Source: Nocardioidaceae bacterium (GTDB taxonomy: Bacteria; Actinomycetota; Actinomycetes; Propionibacteriales; Nocardioidaceae). Taken from it: a stretch of DNA of 35,743 bases. The notes beneath the pieces are model-generated. The model was given only the letters and a program-made list of their open reading frames with translations, searched no databases and was not told the DNA's origin. Both the position numbers and the translations under genes were made by a program. Positions 1 through 11,283 of this stretch are shown here, piece after piece (the first letter of the stretch is position 1; each line of letters starts with the position of its first letter). The DNA lies in the NCBI GenBank assembly GCA_013697585.1, contig JACCWP010000205.1, positions 1 through 35,743 on the forward strand. Reading direction: 5' to 3'.

Positions 1-2543
<2,543 letters not shown>

Positions 2544-2629
2544 CGGACCGGGCAGGTGCAGCGCACCGAGTCGGACCGGCACTCGCCGATTAGGCTTGCG
2601 CGACCCACCACGTCTAACCGAGGAGCGGC

Positions 2630-4594
2630 ATGTCGAGCCAGGGTCACAGCGGCATCGCGACCGACGAGCTGAGCGAGGAGGTCCGCCCGCAGGACGACCT
2701 GTTCCGGCACGTCAACGCCCGCTGGCTGGCAGCGGCGGAGATCCCCGCCGACCGGGCATCGCACGGGGCGTTCCACGCGCTTCGCGACCAGGCAGAGCTG
2801 GACGTGCGTGTCCTGCTCGACGAAGCGGCTGCCTCCGACGCGGCCGCCGGCAGCGATGCGCGCAAGGTCGGCGACCTGTACGGCGCGTTCATGGCCGCCG
2901 ATCACGTCGAGGAGCTCGGCGCCGAGCCGCTGGCCGAGGACCTCGCCGACATCCGCGGTGTCACGTCGACGAGGCAGCTGCTGCACCTGCTCGGGCGTCT
3001 CCAACGCCACGGTACCCCTGGTCTCGTGGAGTTCTATGTCTCCAACGACGGCGACGACGCCACCCGCTACATCGTCCAGCTGGTCCAGGGCGGTCTGGGG
3101 CTTCCCGACGAGTCCTATTACCGGGAGGACGCGCACGCCGAGCTTCGCGATGCGTACGTGCAGCACGTCTCCACGCTGTTGCGGCTGGTCGACGAGCCCG
3201 AGCCGGGGGCGGCCGCGCGGCGAGTGCTCGAGCTAGAGGTGCGCCTGGCCAAGGGGCACTGGAGCCGGGTCGAGAGCAGGGACGCGCTCAAGACCTACAA
3301 CAAGCGTCGCCGCAGCGAGCTCGACGAGCTGGCTGCTGGTTTCGACTGGTCTGCCTGGCTCGAAGGACTGGGTGTACCTCAGGGCTCGTTCGACGAGGTC
3401 GTCGCCCGCCAACCTGACGCGTTCACGGCGGCGGGCGAGGCGCTGACCGAGGTTTCGCTCGCCGACTGGCGCGCGTGGCTGGTGTTCCACCACGTGCGTG
3501 CGTCCGCGCCCTACCTCTCGAGCCCGTTCGTGGACGCCAACTTCGCCTTCTATGGCACCCGGTTGTCCGGCATCCCCGAGCTGCGGGAGCGGTGGAAGCG
3601 TGCCGTCGCCGTCGTCGAGCACGCGCTGGGCGAGGCGGTCGGCGAGCTGTACGTCGCCCGGCACTTTCCGCCAGCGCACAAGCAGCAGCTGGAGCGTCTG
3701 GTCGGCTGGCTGGTCGAGGCCTACCGCGAGGACATCAGTCAGCTCGAGTGGATGTCGGCGGAGACGCGAGAGCGGGCGCAGGCCAAGCTGGAGCGGTTCA
3801 CGCCCAAGATCGGCTACCCGGACACCTGGCGCGACTACACCGCACTGGTGATCGACCGCGACGACCTGCTGGCCAGCGTGCGGCGGGCCGAGGCGTTCGA
3901 GACCGACCGGCAGCTCGCCAAGATCGGCGAGGACATCGACCGTGGCGAGTGGCTGATGACACCGCAGACCGTCAACGCCTACTACCACCCGGGGATGAAC
4001 GAGATCGTGTTCCCCGCGTCGATCCTGCGGCCGCCGTTCTTTGACCCCGAGGCCGACGACGCGGTCAACTTCGGCGGTATCGGCGCGGTCATCGGGCACG
4101 AGATCGGGCACGGCTTCGATGACCAGGGCAGCCGCTACGACGGCGACGGCAACCTCAAGGACTGGTGGAACGACGACGACCGGGCGGGTTTTGACAAGCG
4201 AGCCAAGGCATTGATCAAGCAGTACGACGGGTTCGAGCCCGAGGGCCTCCCTGGTCATCACGTCAACGGCGCGCTGACCGTCGGTGAGAACATCGGCGAC
4301 CTCGGAGGCATCCAGGTCGCGCATCGCGCGTACGAGCTGAGCCTGGAGGGCGAGGACGCCCCCGAGATCGATGGCTTCACCGGGAGCCAGCGGGTCTTCC
4401 TCGGTTGGGCGCAGGTGTGGCGCACCGCGGTCCGCGACGCCGAGCGCAAGCGCCTGCTCACCGTCGACCCGCACTCGCCACCGGAGTTCCGCGCCAACGT
4501 CGTGCGCAACCTGAGCGAGTTCCACGCGGCGTTCGACGTCGGCGAGAACGACGAGATGTGGCTGCCCGACGACGAGCGCGTGCGCATCTGGTGA
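2630..4594 (+). CDS. M13 family (neprilysin/PepO-like) zinc metalloendopeptidase
   Basis: A 654-residue zinc endopeptidase of the M13 family, which cleaves peptides rather than folded proteins. The HExxH zinc motif is HEIGH (His490, Glu491, His494). The downstream ENxxD motif is ENIGD (Glu553 third zinc ligand, Asp557), followed by GG. The NAYYHPGMNEIVFPA block that contacts substrate precedes the zinc site. The C-terminus is VRIW, resembling the CxxW end of family members but without the Cys. There is no signal peptide or membrane anchor, so it is probably cytosolic or non-classically exported, like mycobacterial Zmp1 (Rv0198c, about 660 aa). The ATG at 2630 has an AGGAG ribosome site at 2621-2625, and TAGGCT at 2591-2596 may be a -10 element. 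It appears monocistronic between ligA and gatC. Confidence 0.95.
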   Translation: MSSQGHSGIATDELSEEVRPQDDLFRHVNARWLAAAEIPADRASHGAFHALRDQAELDVRVLLDEAAASDAAAGSDARKVGDLYGAFMAADHVEELGAEPLAEDLADIRGVTSTRQLLHLLGRLQRHGTPGLVEFYVSNDGDDATRYIVQLVQGGLGLPDESYYREDAHAELRDAYVQHVSTLLRLVDEPEPGAAARRVLELEVRLAKGHWSRVESRDALKTYNKRRRSELDELAAGFDWSAWLEGLGVPQGSFDEVVARQPDAFTAAGEALTEVSLADWRAWLVFHHVRASAPYLSSPFVDANFAFYGTRLSGIPELRERWKRAVAVVEHALGEAVGELYVARHFPPAHKQQLERLVGWLVEAYREDISQLEWMSAETRERAQAKLERFTPKIGYPDTWRDYTALVIDRDDLLASVRRAEAFETDRQLAKIGEDIDRGEWLMTPQTVNAYYHPGMNEIVFPASILRPPFFDPEADDAVNFGGIGAVIGHEIGHGFDDQGSRYDGDGNLKDWWNDDDRAGFDKRAKALIKQYDGFEPEGLPGHHVNGALTVGENIGDLGGIQVAHRAYELSLEGEDAPEIDGFTGSQRVFLGWAQVWRTAVRDAERKRLLTVDPHSPPEFRANVVRNLSEFHAAFDVGENDEMWLPDDERVRIW

Positions 4595-4595
4595 G

Positions 4596-4627
4596 CCATC
4601 TCGAGCACGACGTGCACCATCTCGAGC
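4596..4627 (+). repeat. 11-bp direct repeat upstream of gatC
   Basis: CCATCTCGAGC occurs at 4596-4606 and again at 4617-4627, a 21-bp period (two helical turns). The spacer contains the near-palindrome GCACGACGTGC. Each repeat holds the palindrome CTCGAG. It lies between the peptidase stop and the gatC promoter region, so it could be a regulator binding site; no regulator is identified. Confidence 0.4.
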
Positions 4628-4664
4628 TGCTGGAGCGGCTGCGGTCGCGTTGCCTGGCACCCCC

Positions 4665-4670
4665 TAGACT
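4665..4670 (+). promoter_or_regulatory. -10 element of probable leaderless gatC transcript
   Basis: TAGACT (TAnnnT type) ends 8 nt before the gatC GTG at 4679, so transcription would start at or next to the start codon. There is no Shine-Dalgarno sequence before that GTG. A good -35 is not evident. Confidence 0.5.
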
Positions 4671-4678
4671 CGGCAGTC

Positions 4679-4990
4679 GTGTCCGACCCCATTCCCGGCA
4701 TCACCCGCAACGACGTGGCGCACCTCGCACGATTGGCGCGGATCGACCTGACTGATGCCGAGCTCGACCACCTCGCGCCACAGCTCGCCGTCATCGTCGA
4801 GTCGGTGACCAAGGTGAGTGAGGTCGCCGATGCCGACGTGCCGCCAACGTCGCACCCGCTGCCGCTGATCAACGTCTTCCGCGCCGACGAGGTGACACCG
4901 AGTCTGACTGCCGACCAGGCGCTGTCCGGTGCCCCCGCGGTCGAGCAGCAGCGGTTCAGCGTGCCGCGGATCCTCGGGGAGGAGCAGTGA
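4679..4990 (+). CDS. gatC: Asp-tRNA(Asn)/Glu-tRNA(Gln) amidotransferase subunit C
   Basis: Small 103-residue subunit that stabilises the GatA-GatB complex, which converts Glu-tRNA(Gln) (and Asp-tRNA(Asn) where needed) to the amidated form. The N-terminal [12 protein letters not shown] helix, the central PTSHPLPL stretch and the [10 protein letters not shown] segment are typical of GatC. The GTG start at 4679 follows a -10-like TAGACT and lacks a ribosome site, suggesting leaderless translation. Its TGA (4988-4990) overlaps the GTG of gatA (4987-4989), so gatC, gatA and gatB form one translationally coupled operon. Confidence 0.95.
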   Translation: MSDPIPGITRNDVAHLARLARIDLTDAELDHLAPQLAVIVESVTKVSEVADADVPPTSHPLPLINVFRADEVTPSLTADQALSGAPAVEQQRFSVPRILGEEQ

Positions 4991-6519
4991 TCGCGGTGCC
5001 CCGAGACGACCTGCTCCGGCTGTCGGCGTCGGCGCTGGCCGACGCGCTCAGCGCCGGCGAGGTCTCCTCGGTCGAGATCACCCAGGCGTACCTCGACCGG
5101 ATCGCCGCTGTCGACGGCGCGGTGCATGCGTTCCTGCACGTCGACACGGCCGGGGCGCTGGCGCAGGCGGCCGAGGTCGACCGGCGCCGAGCGGTCGGTG
5201 CTGCTGTGCACGCGTTGGCGGGCGTTCCCATCGCGGTCAAGGACATCGTGGCGACCCGAGGCATGCCGACCACCGCCGGTTCCCGGCTCCTGGAGGGGTG
5301 GGTCCCGCCGTACGACGCGACGGTCGCGGCGCGGTTGCGCACGGCCGGGCTGCCCATGCTCGGCAAGACCAACATGGACGAGTTCGCGATGGGCTCGTCG
5401 ACCGAGCACTCGGCATACGGGCCGACCCACAACCCCTGGGACCTCGAGCGCATCCCCGGCGGTTCCGGAGGGGGGTCCGCCGCGGCGGTCGCCGCCTTCG
5501 AGGCGCCCTTCGCGATCGGCACCGACACCGGCGGGTCGATCCGGCAGCCGGGGGCGGTGACTGGCACGGTCGGCGTCAAGCCGACGTACGGGGGCGTCAG
5601 TCGCTACGGCCTGGTCGCGCTGGCGAGCAGTCTCGACCAGGCCGGCCCGGTGGCTCGTACGGTGCTCGACGCGGCGCTGCTGCACGAGCTGATCGGCGGC
5701 CACGACCCGATGGACTCGACCAGCATCGCCGGCTCACCGCCCCCTGTCGTCGAGGCGGCCCGCCGCGCCGACGTGCGGGGGATGCGGATCGGAGTGGTGC
5801 GCGAGCTCGGTGGCGAGGGCTACCAGCCGGGCGTGCGGGCACGCTTCGACGAGGCCGTGGCGCTGCTGGTCGGCGCGGGCGCGGACGTGGTCGAGGTGTC
5901 GTGCCCGCACTTCGACTACGCGTTCGCGGCCTACTACCTGATCCTGCCCAGCGAGGCGAGCAGCAACCTGGCCAGGTTCGATGCCATGCGGTACGGCCTG
6001 CGGGTGTGGCCCGAGCACGACCAGGCGGCCAGCGCCGAGGAGGTGATGCTCGCGACTCGGGAGGCGGGCTTCGGCGACGAGGCCAAGCGCCGCATCATTC
6101 TCGGCACCTACGCGCTGTCCAGCGGCTACTACGACGCCTACTACGGCTCCGCGCAGAAGGTCCGCACGCTGATCGCACGCGACTTCGCGCGGGCCTACGA
6201 GCAGGCGGACGTGCTCGTGTCGCCGACCGCGCCGACGACCGCGTTCCGGCTGGGTGACAAGCTCGACGACCCCATCGCGATGTACCTCAACGACATCGCG
6301 ACCATTCCGGCCAACCTGGCTGGCGTCCCCGGGTTGTCGGTGCCGAGCGGGCTCGCCGACGAGGACAGCCTTCCGGCTGGCTTCCAGGTGCTCGCGCCAG
6401 CCGAGTGCGATGACCGGCTCTATCGCGTGGGCGCGGCACTGGAGGCGATGCTGCACGAGCAGTGGGGCGGTCCGCTGCTCGACCGAGCCCCGGCGCTCGT
6501 GGGGATGTCCGCGTGCTGA
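4987..6519 (+). CDS. gatA: Glu-tRNA(Gln) amidotransferase subunit A
   Basis: The 510-residue amidase-signature subunit that hydrolyses glutamine and delivers ammonia to GatB. The Ser-cisSer-Lys triad is visible: Lys85 in IAVKD, cis-Ser160 in PGGSGGGS and nucleophile Ser184 in [10 protein letters not shown]. The GGSGGGS variant of the usual GGSSGG motif also occurs in other actinobacterial GatA proteins, so it is not a defect. The GTG start at 4987 overlaps the gatC stop and is preceded by a strong GGGGAGGAG ribosome site. Its 3' end overlaps the gatB GTG by 7 nt. Length and motifs are normal for the family. Confidence 0.97.
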   Translation: MIAVPRDDLLRLSASALADALSAGEVSSVEITQAYLDRIAAVDGAVHAFLHVDTAGALAQAAEVDRRRAVGAAVHALAGVPIAVKDIVATRGMPTTAGSRLLEGWVPPYDATVAARLRTAGLPMLGKTNMDEFAMGSSTEHSAYGPTHNPWDLERIPGGSGGGSAAAVAAFEAPFAIGTDTGGSIRQPGAVTGTVGVKPTYGGVSRYGLVALASSLDQAGPVARTVLDAALLHELIGGHDPMDSTSIAGSPPPVVEAARRADVRGMRIGVVRELGGEGYQPGVRARFDEAVALLVGAGADVVEVSCPHFDYAFAAYYLILPSEASSNLARFDAMRYGLRVWPEHDQAASAEEVMLATREAGFGDEAKRRIILGTYALSSGYYDAYYGSAQKVRTLIARDFARAYEQADVLVSPTAPTTAFRLGDKLDDPIAMYLNDIATIPANLAGVPGLSVPSGLADEDSLPAGFQVLAPAECDDRLYRVGAALEAMLHEQWGGPLLDRAPALVGMSAC

Positions 6520-8021
6520 CTCCGCTGCCGACCTACGAGGACGCGCTCGCCCGGTTCGAGCCGGTGATCGGCCTCGAGGTGCACGTCGAGCTGGGCACGG
6601 CCTCGAAGATGTTCTGCGGTTGCGCCACGAAGTTCGGTGCCGAACCCAACACGCAGGTCTGCCCGACCTGCCTCGGGCTGCCCGGGTCGCTACCGGTGCT
6701 CAACGGTGCCGCGGTCGAGTCGGCCATCCGGATTGGGCTCGCCCTCGGTTGCTCGATCGCCGACTGGTGCCGCTTCGCACGCAAGAACTACTTCTATCCG
6801 GACATGCCCAAGAACTTCCAGACGTCGCAGTACGACGAGCCGATCGCCTTCGACGGCTCGGTCGACGTCGCCGTGCCTTCCGCTGAGAGTGGGGGCGAGC
6901 TCGTGCGGGTCGGCATCGAGCGGGCGCACATGGAGGAGGACACCGGCAAGTCGCTGCACGTTGGCGGCGCGACCGGTCGCATCCACGGCGCCAGCCACTC
7001 GCTGGTCGACTACAACCGTGCTGGCATCCCGCTGATCGAGATCGTGACCACGCCGGTGATCGGAGCCGGCGCCCGGGCGCCCGAGGTTGCGCGCGCGTAC
7101 GTCGGTCAGCTGCGCGAGCTGCTGCTCGCGCTCGGCGTCTCCGACGTACGGATGGAGCAGGGCTCGTTGCGTTGTGACGCCAACGTCTCGATCCGCCCGC
7201 GCAGCAGTGCCGTGCTCGGCACTCGTACGGAGACCAAGAACGTCAACTCCCTGCGCTCGATCGAGCGGGCGGTGCGACACGAGATCCGCCGCCAGGCCGG
7301 GGTGCTGCTGGCCGGCGGCACGGTGGTGCAGGAGACCCGGCACTGGCACGAGGACACCGGTGTGACGACCTCAGGCCGGGTGAAGTCCGACGCTGAGGAC
7401 TACCGGTACTTCCCCGAGCCCGACCTGGTGCCGGTGGCGCCCGAACGGGAGTGGGTCGATCGGCTGCGCGGCACCCTGCCCGAGCCCCCGCACGTACGTC
7501 GCGGGCGGCTGCAGCAGGAGTGGGGGTGTTCCGAGAACGAGATGCGCGACATCGTCGGTGCCGGCGCTCTCGGCCTGGTGGAGTTGACCGTTGCCGCTGG
7601 CGCGTCGCCACAGGCGGCCCGAAAGTGGTGGCTGACCGAGCTCGCCCGCCGGGCCAAGGAGGATGGTCTCGGGCTGGCCGAGCTGCCCGTCACCCCGGCA
7701 CAGGTGGCAGGAGTGCAAGCCCTGGTCGACGTTGGTCGGGTCAACGACACGCTGGCCCGCCAGATCCTCGACGGCGTGCTCGCCGGCGAGGGGGAGCCCG
7801 AGGAGGTCGTGGCAGCCCGCGGCCTGGAGGTGGTCAGCGACGATGCTGCGCTCGGCGATGCCGTCGACCGCGCGATCACCGCCAACCCCGACGTCGTCGA
7901 CAAGATCCGCGCCGGCAAGGTCGCTGCCGCCGGCGCGCTGATCGGTGCTGTGATGAAGGAGATGCGTGGTCAGGCCGACGCCGGCCGGGTGCGCGAGCTG
8001 GTGCTCGCGCGCCTGTCCTGA
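6513..8021 (+). CDS. gatB: Asp-tRNA(Asn)/Glu-tRNA(Gln) amidotransferase subunit B
   Basis: The 502-residue tRNA-binding kinase/amidotransferase subunit. It phosphorylates the misacylated Glu (or Asp) on tRNA and replaces the phosphate with ammonia channelled from GatA. The start reads [13 protein letters not shown], the family hallmark. It is followed by the zinc cysteines FCGC...CPTC, then [31 protein letters not shown] and [16 protein letters not shown]. The C-terminal third is the helical YqeY-like tail domain that grips the tRNA elbow. The GTG at 6513 is the only start that gives this N-terminus and overlaps gatA. With gltX and tRNA-Gln further along the window it completes the indirect Gln-tRNA route. 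Confidence 0.97.
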   Translation: MLTPLPTYEDALARFEPVIGLEVHVELGTASKMFCGCATKFGAEPNTQVCPTCLGLPGSLPVLNGAAVESAIRIGLALGCSIADWCRFARKNYFYPDMPKNFQTSQYDEPIAFDGSVDVAVPSAESGGELVRVGIERAHMEEDTGKSLHVGGATGRIHGASHSLVDYNRAGIPLIEIVTTPVIGAGARAPEVARAYVGQLRELLLALGVSDVRMEQGSLRCDANVSIRPRSSAVLGTRTETKNVNSLRSIERAVRHEIRRQAGVLLAGGTVVQETRHWHEDTGVTTSGRVKSDAEDYRYFPEPDLVPVAPEREWVDRLRGTLPEPPHVRRGRLQQEWGCSENEMRDIVGAGALGLVELTVAAGASPQAARKWWLTELARRAKEDGLGLAELPVTPAQVAGVQALVDVGRVNDTLARQILDGVLAGEGEPEEVVAARGLEVVSDDAALGDAVDRAITANPDVVDKIRAGKVAAAGALIGAVMKEMRGQADAGRVRELVLARLS

Positions 8022-8053
8022 CCGCGCCGCATGGCGGGCCGGCGTCGAGGCGT

Positions 8054-9187
8054 TCAGCTCAGCGTGATCCGCAGGATCCGGTCGTCACCGTCGCGGACCT
8101 CGCCGCGCCCGTCGGTGTTCGACGTGGTCAACCACAACGACCCGTCGGGGGCGACCTCGACCGTGCGCAGCCGGCCGTACTCACCGGTGAGGAACGCCTC
8201 GGGCTCTGCGACGACCTGCTCGCCGTCGGTGACGACGCGCCAGAGCCGCTCGCCCGCCAGACCGGCCATCCAGACCGCACCCTCGGCGTAAGCGATGCCG
8301 GACGGCGACGCCTCGTCGGTGCCCCACTGCACCTTCGGGTCGACCACGCCCTGCTCGTCGCAGCGCCCCTCGCACTCCGGCCAGCCGTAGTCGTCGCCGG
8401 CCGTGATCACGTTCAGCTCGTCCCAGGTGTCCTGCCCGAACTCGGCGGCCCACATCAGGTCGCCGTCCCAGGCGATGCCCTGCGGATTGCGGTGGCCGAG
8501 GCTCCACACCGGCGACCTCTGCACGACGTTGCCGTCGGCCGGCTCGCCCTCTGGCGTGATGCGCAGGATCTTGCCGCCGAGCGATGCAGGGTTCGGTGCC
8601 AGGTCCGCTTGCGACGTCTCTCCGGTCGTTGCGTACAGCATCCCGTCCGGTCCGAACGCGATGCGGCCGCCGTTGTGGACCTCGCCGCGCGGGATGCCGT
8701 CGAAGATCACCCGCTGCTCGCCCAGGCGCCCCTGCCGGTACGTGAGCCGGGCGATCCGGTTGTCCTCGCTACTGGTGAAGTAGACGTACACGTACGGCTC
8801 GGACCCGAAGTGCGGCCCGACCGCCAGCCCGAGCAGGCCGCCCTCCGACGTCGTCTCGGTGTCCACGCCCTCGACCTCGCCCACCGTCGTGACCGCACCG
8901 TCGGGCGTGACCCGCTTGACCAGGCCGGTGTCCCGCTCGGCCACGAGGGCCGAGTCGTCAGGGAGGAAGTCGAGGCCCCACGGGCTGGTCAGACCCGTCG
9001 CGATCGTCTCGGCGACCCGAGGCTCGGGCGGCGCGCCCGGCTGCGGCCCCCCGTCGTCCCCGGTCGTCGGGGTGCCGGGCGGGCGGTCATCGATCACCAC
9101 CGGACCCGATCCCTCGGTCGGCTCGTCGCCCGTGCAGCCAGGCACGACGAGCACGAGGGCGAGGGTCAACCAGCAGGCCCGGCGCAT
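8054..9187 (-). CDS. PQQ-dependent glucose/sorbosone dehydrogenase-type lipoprotein
   Basis: A 377-residue secreted beta-propeller of the soluble quinoprotein glucose/sorbosone dehydrogenase family, which oxidises sugars or aldoses; the true substrate is unknown. The N-terminus is a signal peptide ending in a lipobox-like VPGC with Cys18 as likely lipidation site. A Pro/Gly/Glu-rich linker follows, then propeller motifs: TSPWGLDFLPD, EGGLLGLAVGP, HNGGRIAFGPDG, GGKILRITPEG, GHRNPQGIAWD and a GDDYGWPECEGRCD segment. The ATG at 9187 is preferred over the GTG just before it. CACGAT lies 6 nt upstream of the ATG, consistent with a leaderless transcript. The gene converges on gatB with only 32 bp between stops. 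No PQQ synthesis genes are in the window. Confidence 0.88.
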   Translation of the reverse strand: MRRACWLTLALVLVVPGCTGDEPTEGSGPVVIDDRPPGTPTTGDDGGPQPGAPPEPRVAETIATGLTSPWGLDFLPDDSALVAERDTGLVKRVTPDGAVTTVGEVEGVDTETTSEGGLLGLAVGPHFGSEPYVYVYFTSSEDNRIARLTYRQGRLGEQRVIFDGIPRGEVHNGGRIAFGPDGMLYATTGETSQADLAPNPASLGGKILRITPEGEPADGNVVQRSPVWSLGHRNPQGIAWDGDLMWAAEFGQDTWDELNVITAGDDYGWPECEGRCDEQGVVDPKVQWGTDEASPSGIAYAEGAVWMAGLAGERLWRVVTDGEQVVAEPEAFLTGEYGRLRTVEVAPDGSLWLTTSNTDGRGEVRDGDDRILRITLS

Positions 9188-9193
9188 CACCCG

Positions 9194-9199
9194 ATCGTG
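9194..9199 (-). promoter_or_regulatory. -10 element of the PQQ-dehydrogenase gene
   Basis: Read on the minus strand, CACGAT is followed by six bases and the ATG at 9187. The same hexamer precedes leuB. Leaderless start inferred; the -35 is weak. Confidence 0.4.
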
Positions 9200-9278
9200 C
9201 CACGCGGGACGACGCTGACTTCGATCGTCCGGGTGCTGAGTCTGCGGTCTCCGGCCGCCCTTCCCCGGTGAACGTCGT

Positions 9279-9284
9279 TATGGT
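9279..9284 (+). promoter_or_regulatory. -10 element of the patatin-like gene
   Basis: TATGGT followed by exactly six bases and the ATG at 9291, with no ribosome site between: a leaderless promoter arrangement. No convincing -35. Confidence 0.5.
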
Positions 9285-9290
9285 CGGGCG

Positions 9291-10283
9291 ATGACCAGCG
9301 GCGCCGGCGCGGCCTCGGGTGGCCGGGCGACCGACCTGGTCCTGGAGGGCAGCGGGGTCAAGGGGCTCGCGCTCGCGGCGGTCGCGGTCACGCTCGGACG
9401 GCACGGCTGGCGATTCCCTCGGGTCGCCGGCACCTCCGCCGGCGCGATCGCCGCCGCCGTGCTGGTCGCGCTCGACCGGGCGGGCGAGCCGATCGAGCGC
9501 GCCGAGGAGCTGGCCCGCGACCTCCCCTACGCCAAGCTGCGCGATCGCTCGACGGTCGGTCGGCTGCTCGGCCCGATGGGACGCGTGGTCGACGCGCTCT
9601 CGCTCGCGGTCGACGGCGGCATGTACGAGGGTCACCGGCTGCACGACTGGTTGCGTGGCGTGCTGGGCGACCTCGGCGTCCACACCTTTGCCGACCTGCG
9701 CGAGGACGACCCGGGCTCGGCGTTGGCGCCGGCTCGGGCGTACCGGCTGGTCGTGCTGGCCAGTGACCTGTCCCGGCGACGGCTGGTGCGGCTGCCCTGG
9801 GACTACCCCGACTACGGGCTCGACCCCGACGAGATGGCCGTGGCCGACGCGGTCCGGGCGTCGGCGTCGATCCCGTTCTTCTTCGAGCCCGTCACGATGC
9901 GTGGAACGGGTGGGGTGTCCACGCTCGTCGACGGCGGGCTGCTCAGCACCTATCCGGTGAGCATCTTCGACCGCGACGACGGCGTCCAGGCGCGCTGGCC
10001 GACCCTGGGGGTGCGGCTCACCGCCGGGCTCGGCGGCCACCGCTCGCCCGAGCCCGTACGCGGGCCGCTCTCGATGGCTCTCGCGGTGGTGGAGGCTGCG
10101 CTCGAGGCCGCCCAGAGCCAGCACGTCGACGACCCCGCGACGGTGGCTCGCAGCGTCTTCGTGGACACGTCGGGGGTGCCGTGCACCGACTTCGGGATCA
10201 CGCCAGACCAGCAGCAACAGCTGTGGGAGGCCGGCAGGCGAGCGGCCGAACGACACGTGTGGGCGCGCGAGGAGACGCAGTGA
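9291..10283 (+). CDS. Patatin-like phospholipase family protein
   Basis: A 330-residue patatin-fold serine hydrolase, predicted to deacylate lipids with a Ser-Asp dyad. It has the oxyanion loop EGSGVKGLA (residues 19-27, a variant of GGGxxG), the nucleophile elbow GTSAG with Ser49, and the DGG motif with Asp214 (STLVDGGLLSTYP). No signal peptide or membrane segment is seen, so it is probably cytosolic. The ATG at 9291 sits 6 nt after a TATGGT -10 element. The stop overlaps the GTG of the next gene (GTGA, 10280-10283), so the hydrolase and the 2-hydroxyacid dehydrogenase form a two-gene unit. The physiological substrate cannot be read from the sequence. Confidence 0.92.
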   Translation: MTSGAGAASGGRATDLVLEGSGVKGLALAAVAVTLGRHGWRFPRVAGTSAGAIAAAVLVALDRAGEPIERAEELARDLPYAKLRDRSTVGRLLGPMGRVVDALSLAVDGGMYEGHRLHDWLRGVLGDLGVHTFADLREDDPGSALAPARAYRLVVLASDLSRRRLVRLPWDYPDYGLDPDEMAVADAVRASASIPFFFEPVTMRGTGGVSTLVDGGLLSTYPVSIFDRDDGVQARWPTLGVRLTAGLGGHRSPEPVRGPLSMALAVVEAALEAAQSQHVDDPATVARSVFVDTSGVPCTDFGITPDQQQQLWEAGRRAAERHVWAREETQ

Positions 10284-11221
10284 GCAGACCGCTGGCATGG
10301 ATCCCGTTCGACCCCGCGCTGCTGGGCGACGAGGTGCCTCGCGGGGTCGATGTGGTGCAGGTCGACCCCGCGGACGATCCCGGCGCGGAGGGGTTCGACC
10401 GGGTGCGGTTCTGGGTGCCGCGCTACCTGCCCGGCCTCGACTTTGCTGCCGCACTGTCGCGGATGACGTCGCTCGAGGTGCTGCAGACCCAGACGGCGGG
10501 TGTCGACGACGTGGCGCCGTACCGGCCCGAGCACGTCACGCTGTGCAACGCCCGGGGCGTGCACGACGCCTCGACCGCCGAGCTGGCGGTGGGGCTGCTG
10601 ATCGCCAGCCTGCGCAACCTGCCCGAGTTCGTCCGCGCCCAGGACGAGGGCCGGTGGGCCACCCAGCGGCGGCCGGCGCTGGCCGACTCGACCGTGCTCG
10701 TCGTCGGTGCCGGCAGCATCGCCTCGGCGCTGCGCCAGCGACTCCTTCCGTTCGAGGTGAGCGTGCTGCGCGTGGGCACCGGCGCCCGCGAGGACGACGA
10801 GGGTCTCGTGCACGCGACCTCCGAGCTGCCCGACCTGCTGCCGCGAGCCGACGCCGTCGTGCTGTTGGTGCCGCTCACCGACGCCACCCGGGGACTTGTC
10901 GACACCGACTTCTTGTCCCGGATGAGGGACGGCGCCGTCCTGGTCAACGTTGCCCGCGGGCCCGTGGTCGACACCGACGCCCTGCTGGCCGAGACGTCCG
11001 CGGGTCGCCTGCTTGCCGCTCTCGACGTCACCGACCCCGAGCCGCTGCCGCCCGAGCACCCCCTGTGGCGCTCGCCCGGCGTGCTGATCAGCCCGCACGT
11101 CGGCGGCGCCACGTCGGCGATGCAGCCTCGCGTGCACGCCCTGCTGCGCGCCCAGCTGACGCGGTACGCCGCTGGCGCCCCGCTCGCCAACGTCGTCGCC
11201 GGTCCCGCCAGCCGCCCCTAG
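10280..11221 (+). CDS. D-isomer specific 2-hydroxyacid dehydrogenase family protein
   Basis: A 313-residue NAD(P)-dependent oxidoreductase of the D-2-hydroxyacid dehydrogenase family, which interconverts 2-keto acids and D-2-hydroxy acids. The Rossmann motif is VVGAGSIASALRQ. The catalytic Arg226 (NVARGP), Glu254 (DPEPLP) and His273 (SPHVGGAT) are all present. It lacks the ACT or intervening domains of SerA, and the substrate-binding half is divergent, so it is not the serine-pathway enzyme (serA is at 20985). The GTG at 10280 overlaps the patatin gene stop. A nested inverted repeat follows the stop codon. The specific substrate is unknown. Confidence 0.9.
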   Translation: MSRPLAWIPFDPALLGDEVPRGVDVVQVDPADDPGAEGFDRVRFWVPRYLPGLDFAAALSRMTSLEVLQTQTAGVDDVAPYRPEHVTLCNARGVHDASTAELAVGLLIASLRNLPEFVRAQDEGRWATQRRPALADSTVLVVGAGSIASALRQRLLPFEVSVLRVGTGAREDDEGLVHATSELPDLLPRADAVVLLVPLTDATRGLVDTDFLSRMRDGAVLVNVARGPVVDTDALLAETSAGRLLAALDVTDPEPLPPEHPLWRSPGVLISPHVGGATSAMQPRVHALLRAQLTRYAAGAPLANVVAGPASRP

Positions 11222-11228
11222 GCGCAAA

Positions 11229-11278
11229 TGCGGGACGATGGGTGCTCGAGCCCAGCCGGGAGCACCCAGAACCCCGCA
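11229..11278. terminator. Nested inverted repeat between convergent genes
   Basis: TGGGTGCTC (11239-11247) pairs with GAGCACCCA (11260-11268), a perfect 9-bp stem with a 12-nt loop. Outside it TGCGGG (11229-11234) pairs with CCCGCA (11273-11278) across a symmetric 4x4 internal loop. There is no T tract. The position between two converging stops suggests a bidirectional terminator or mRNA 3'-end structure of the tail-less kind proposed for high-GC actinobacteria. Confidence 0.6.
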
Positions 11279-11283
11279 ACGAT

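Noticed and set aside
3233-5703. Overlapping minus-strand open frames opposite the M13 peptidase and gatCA
   Set aside because: No ribosome sites or recognisable domains, and the plus-strand genes have all catalytic motifs.
7451-9271. 606-codon plus-strand frame over the gatB end and the PQQ dehydrogenase
   Set aside because: Overlaps two confirmed genes in other frames; Arg-rich shadow.
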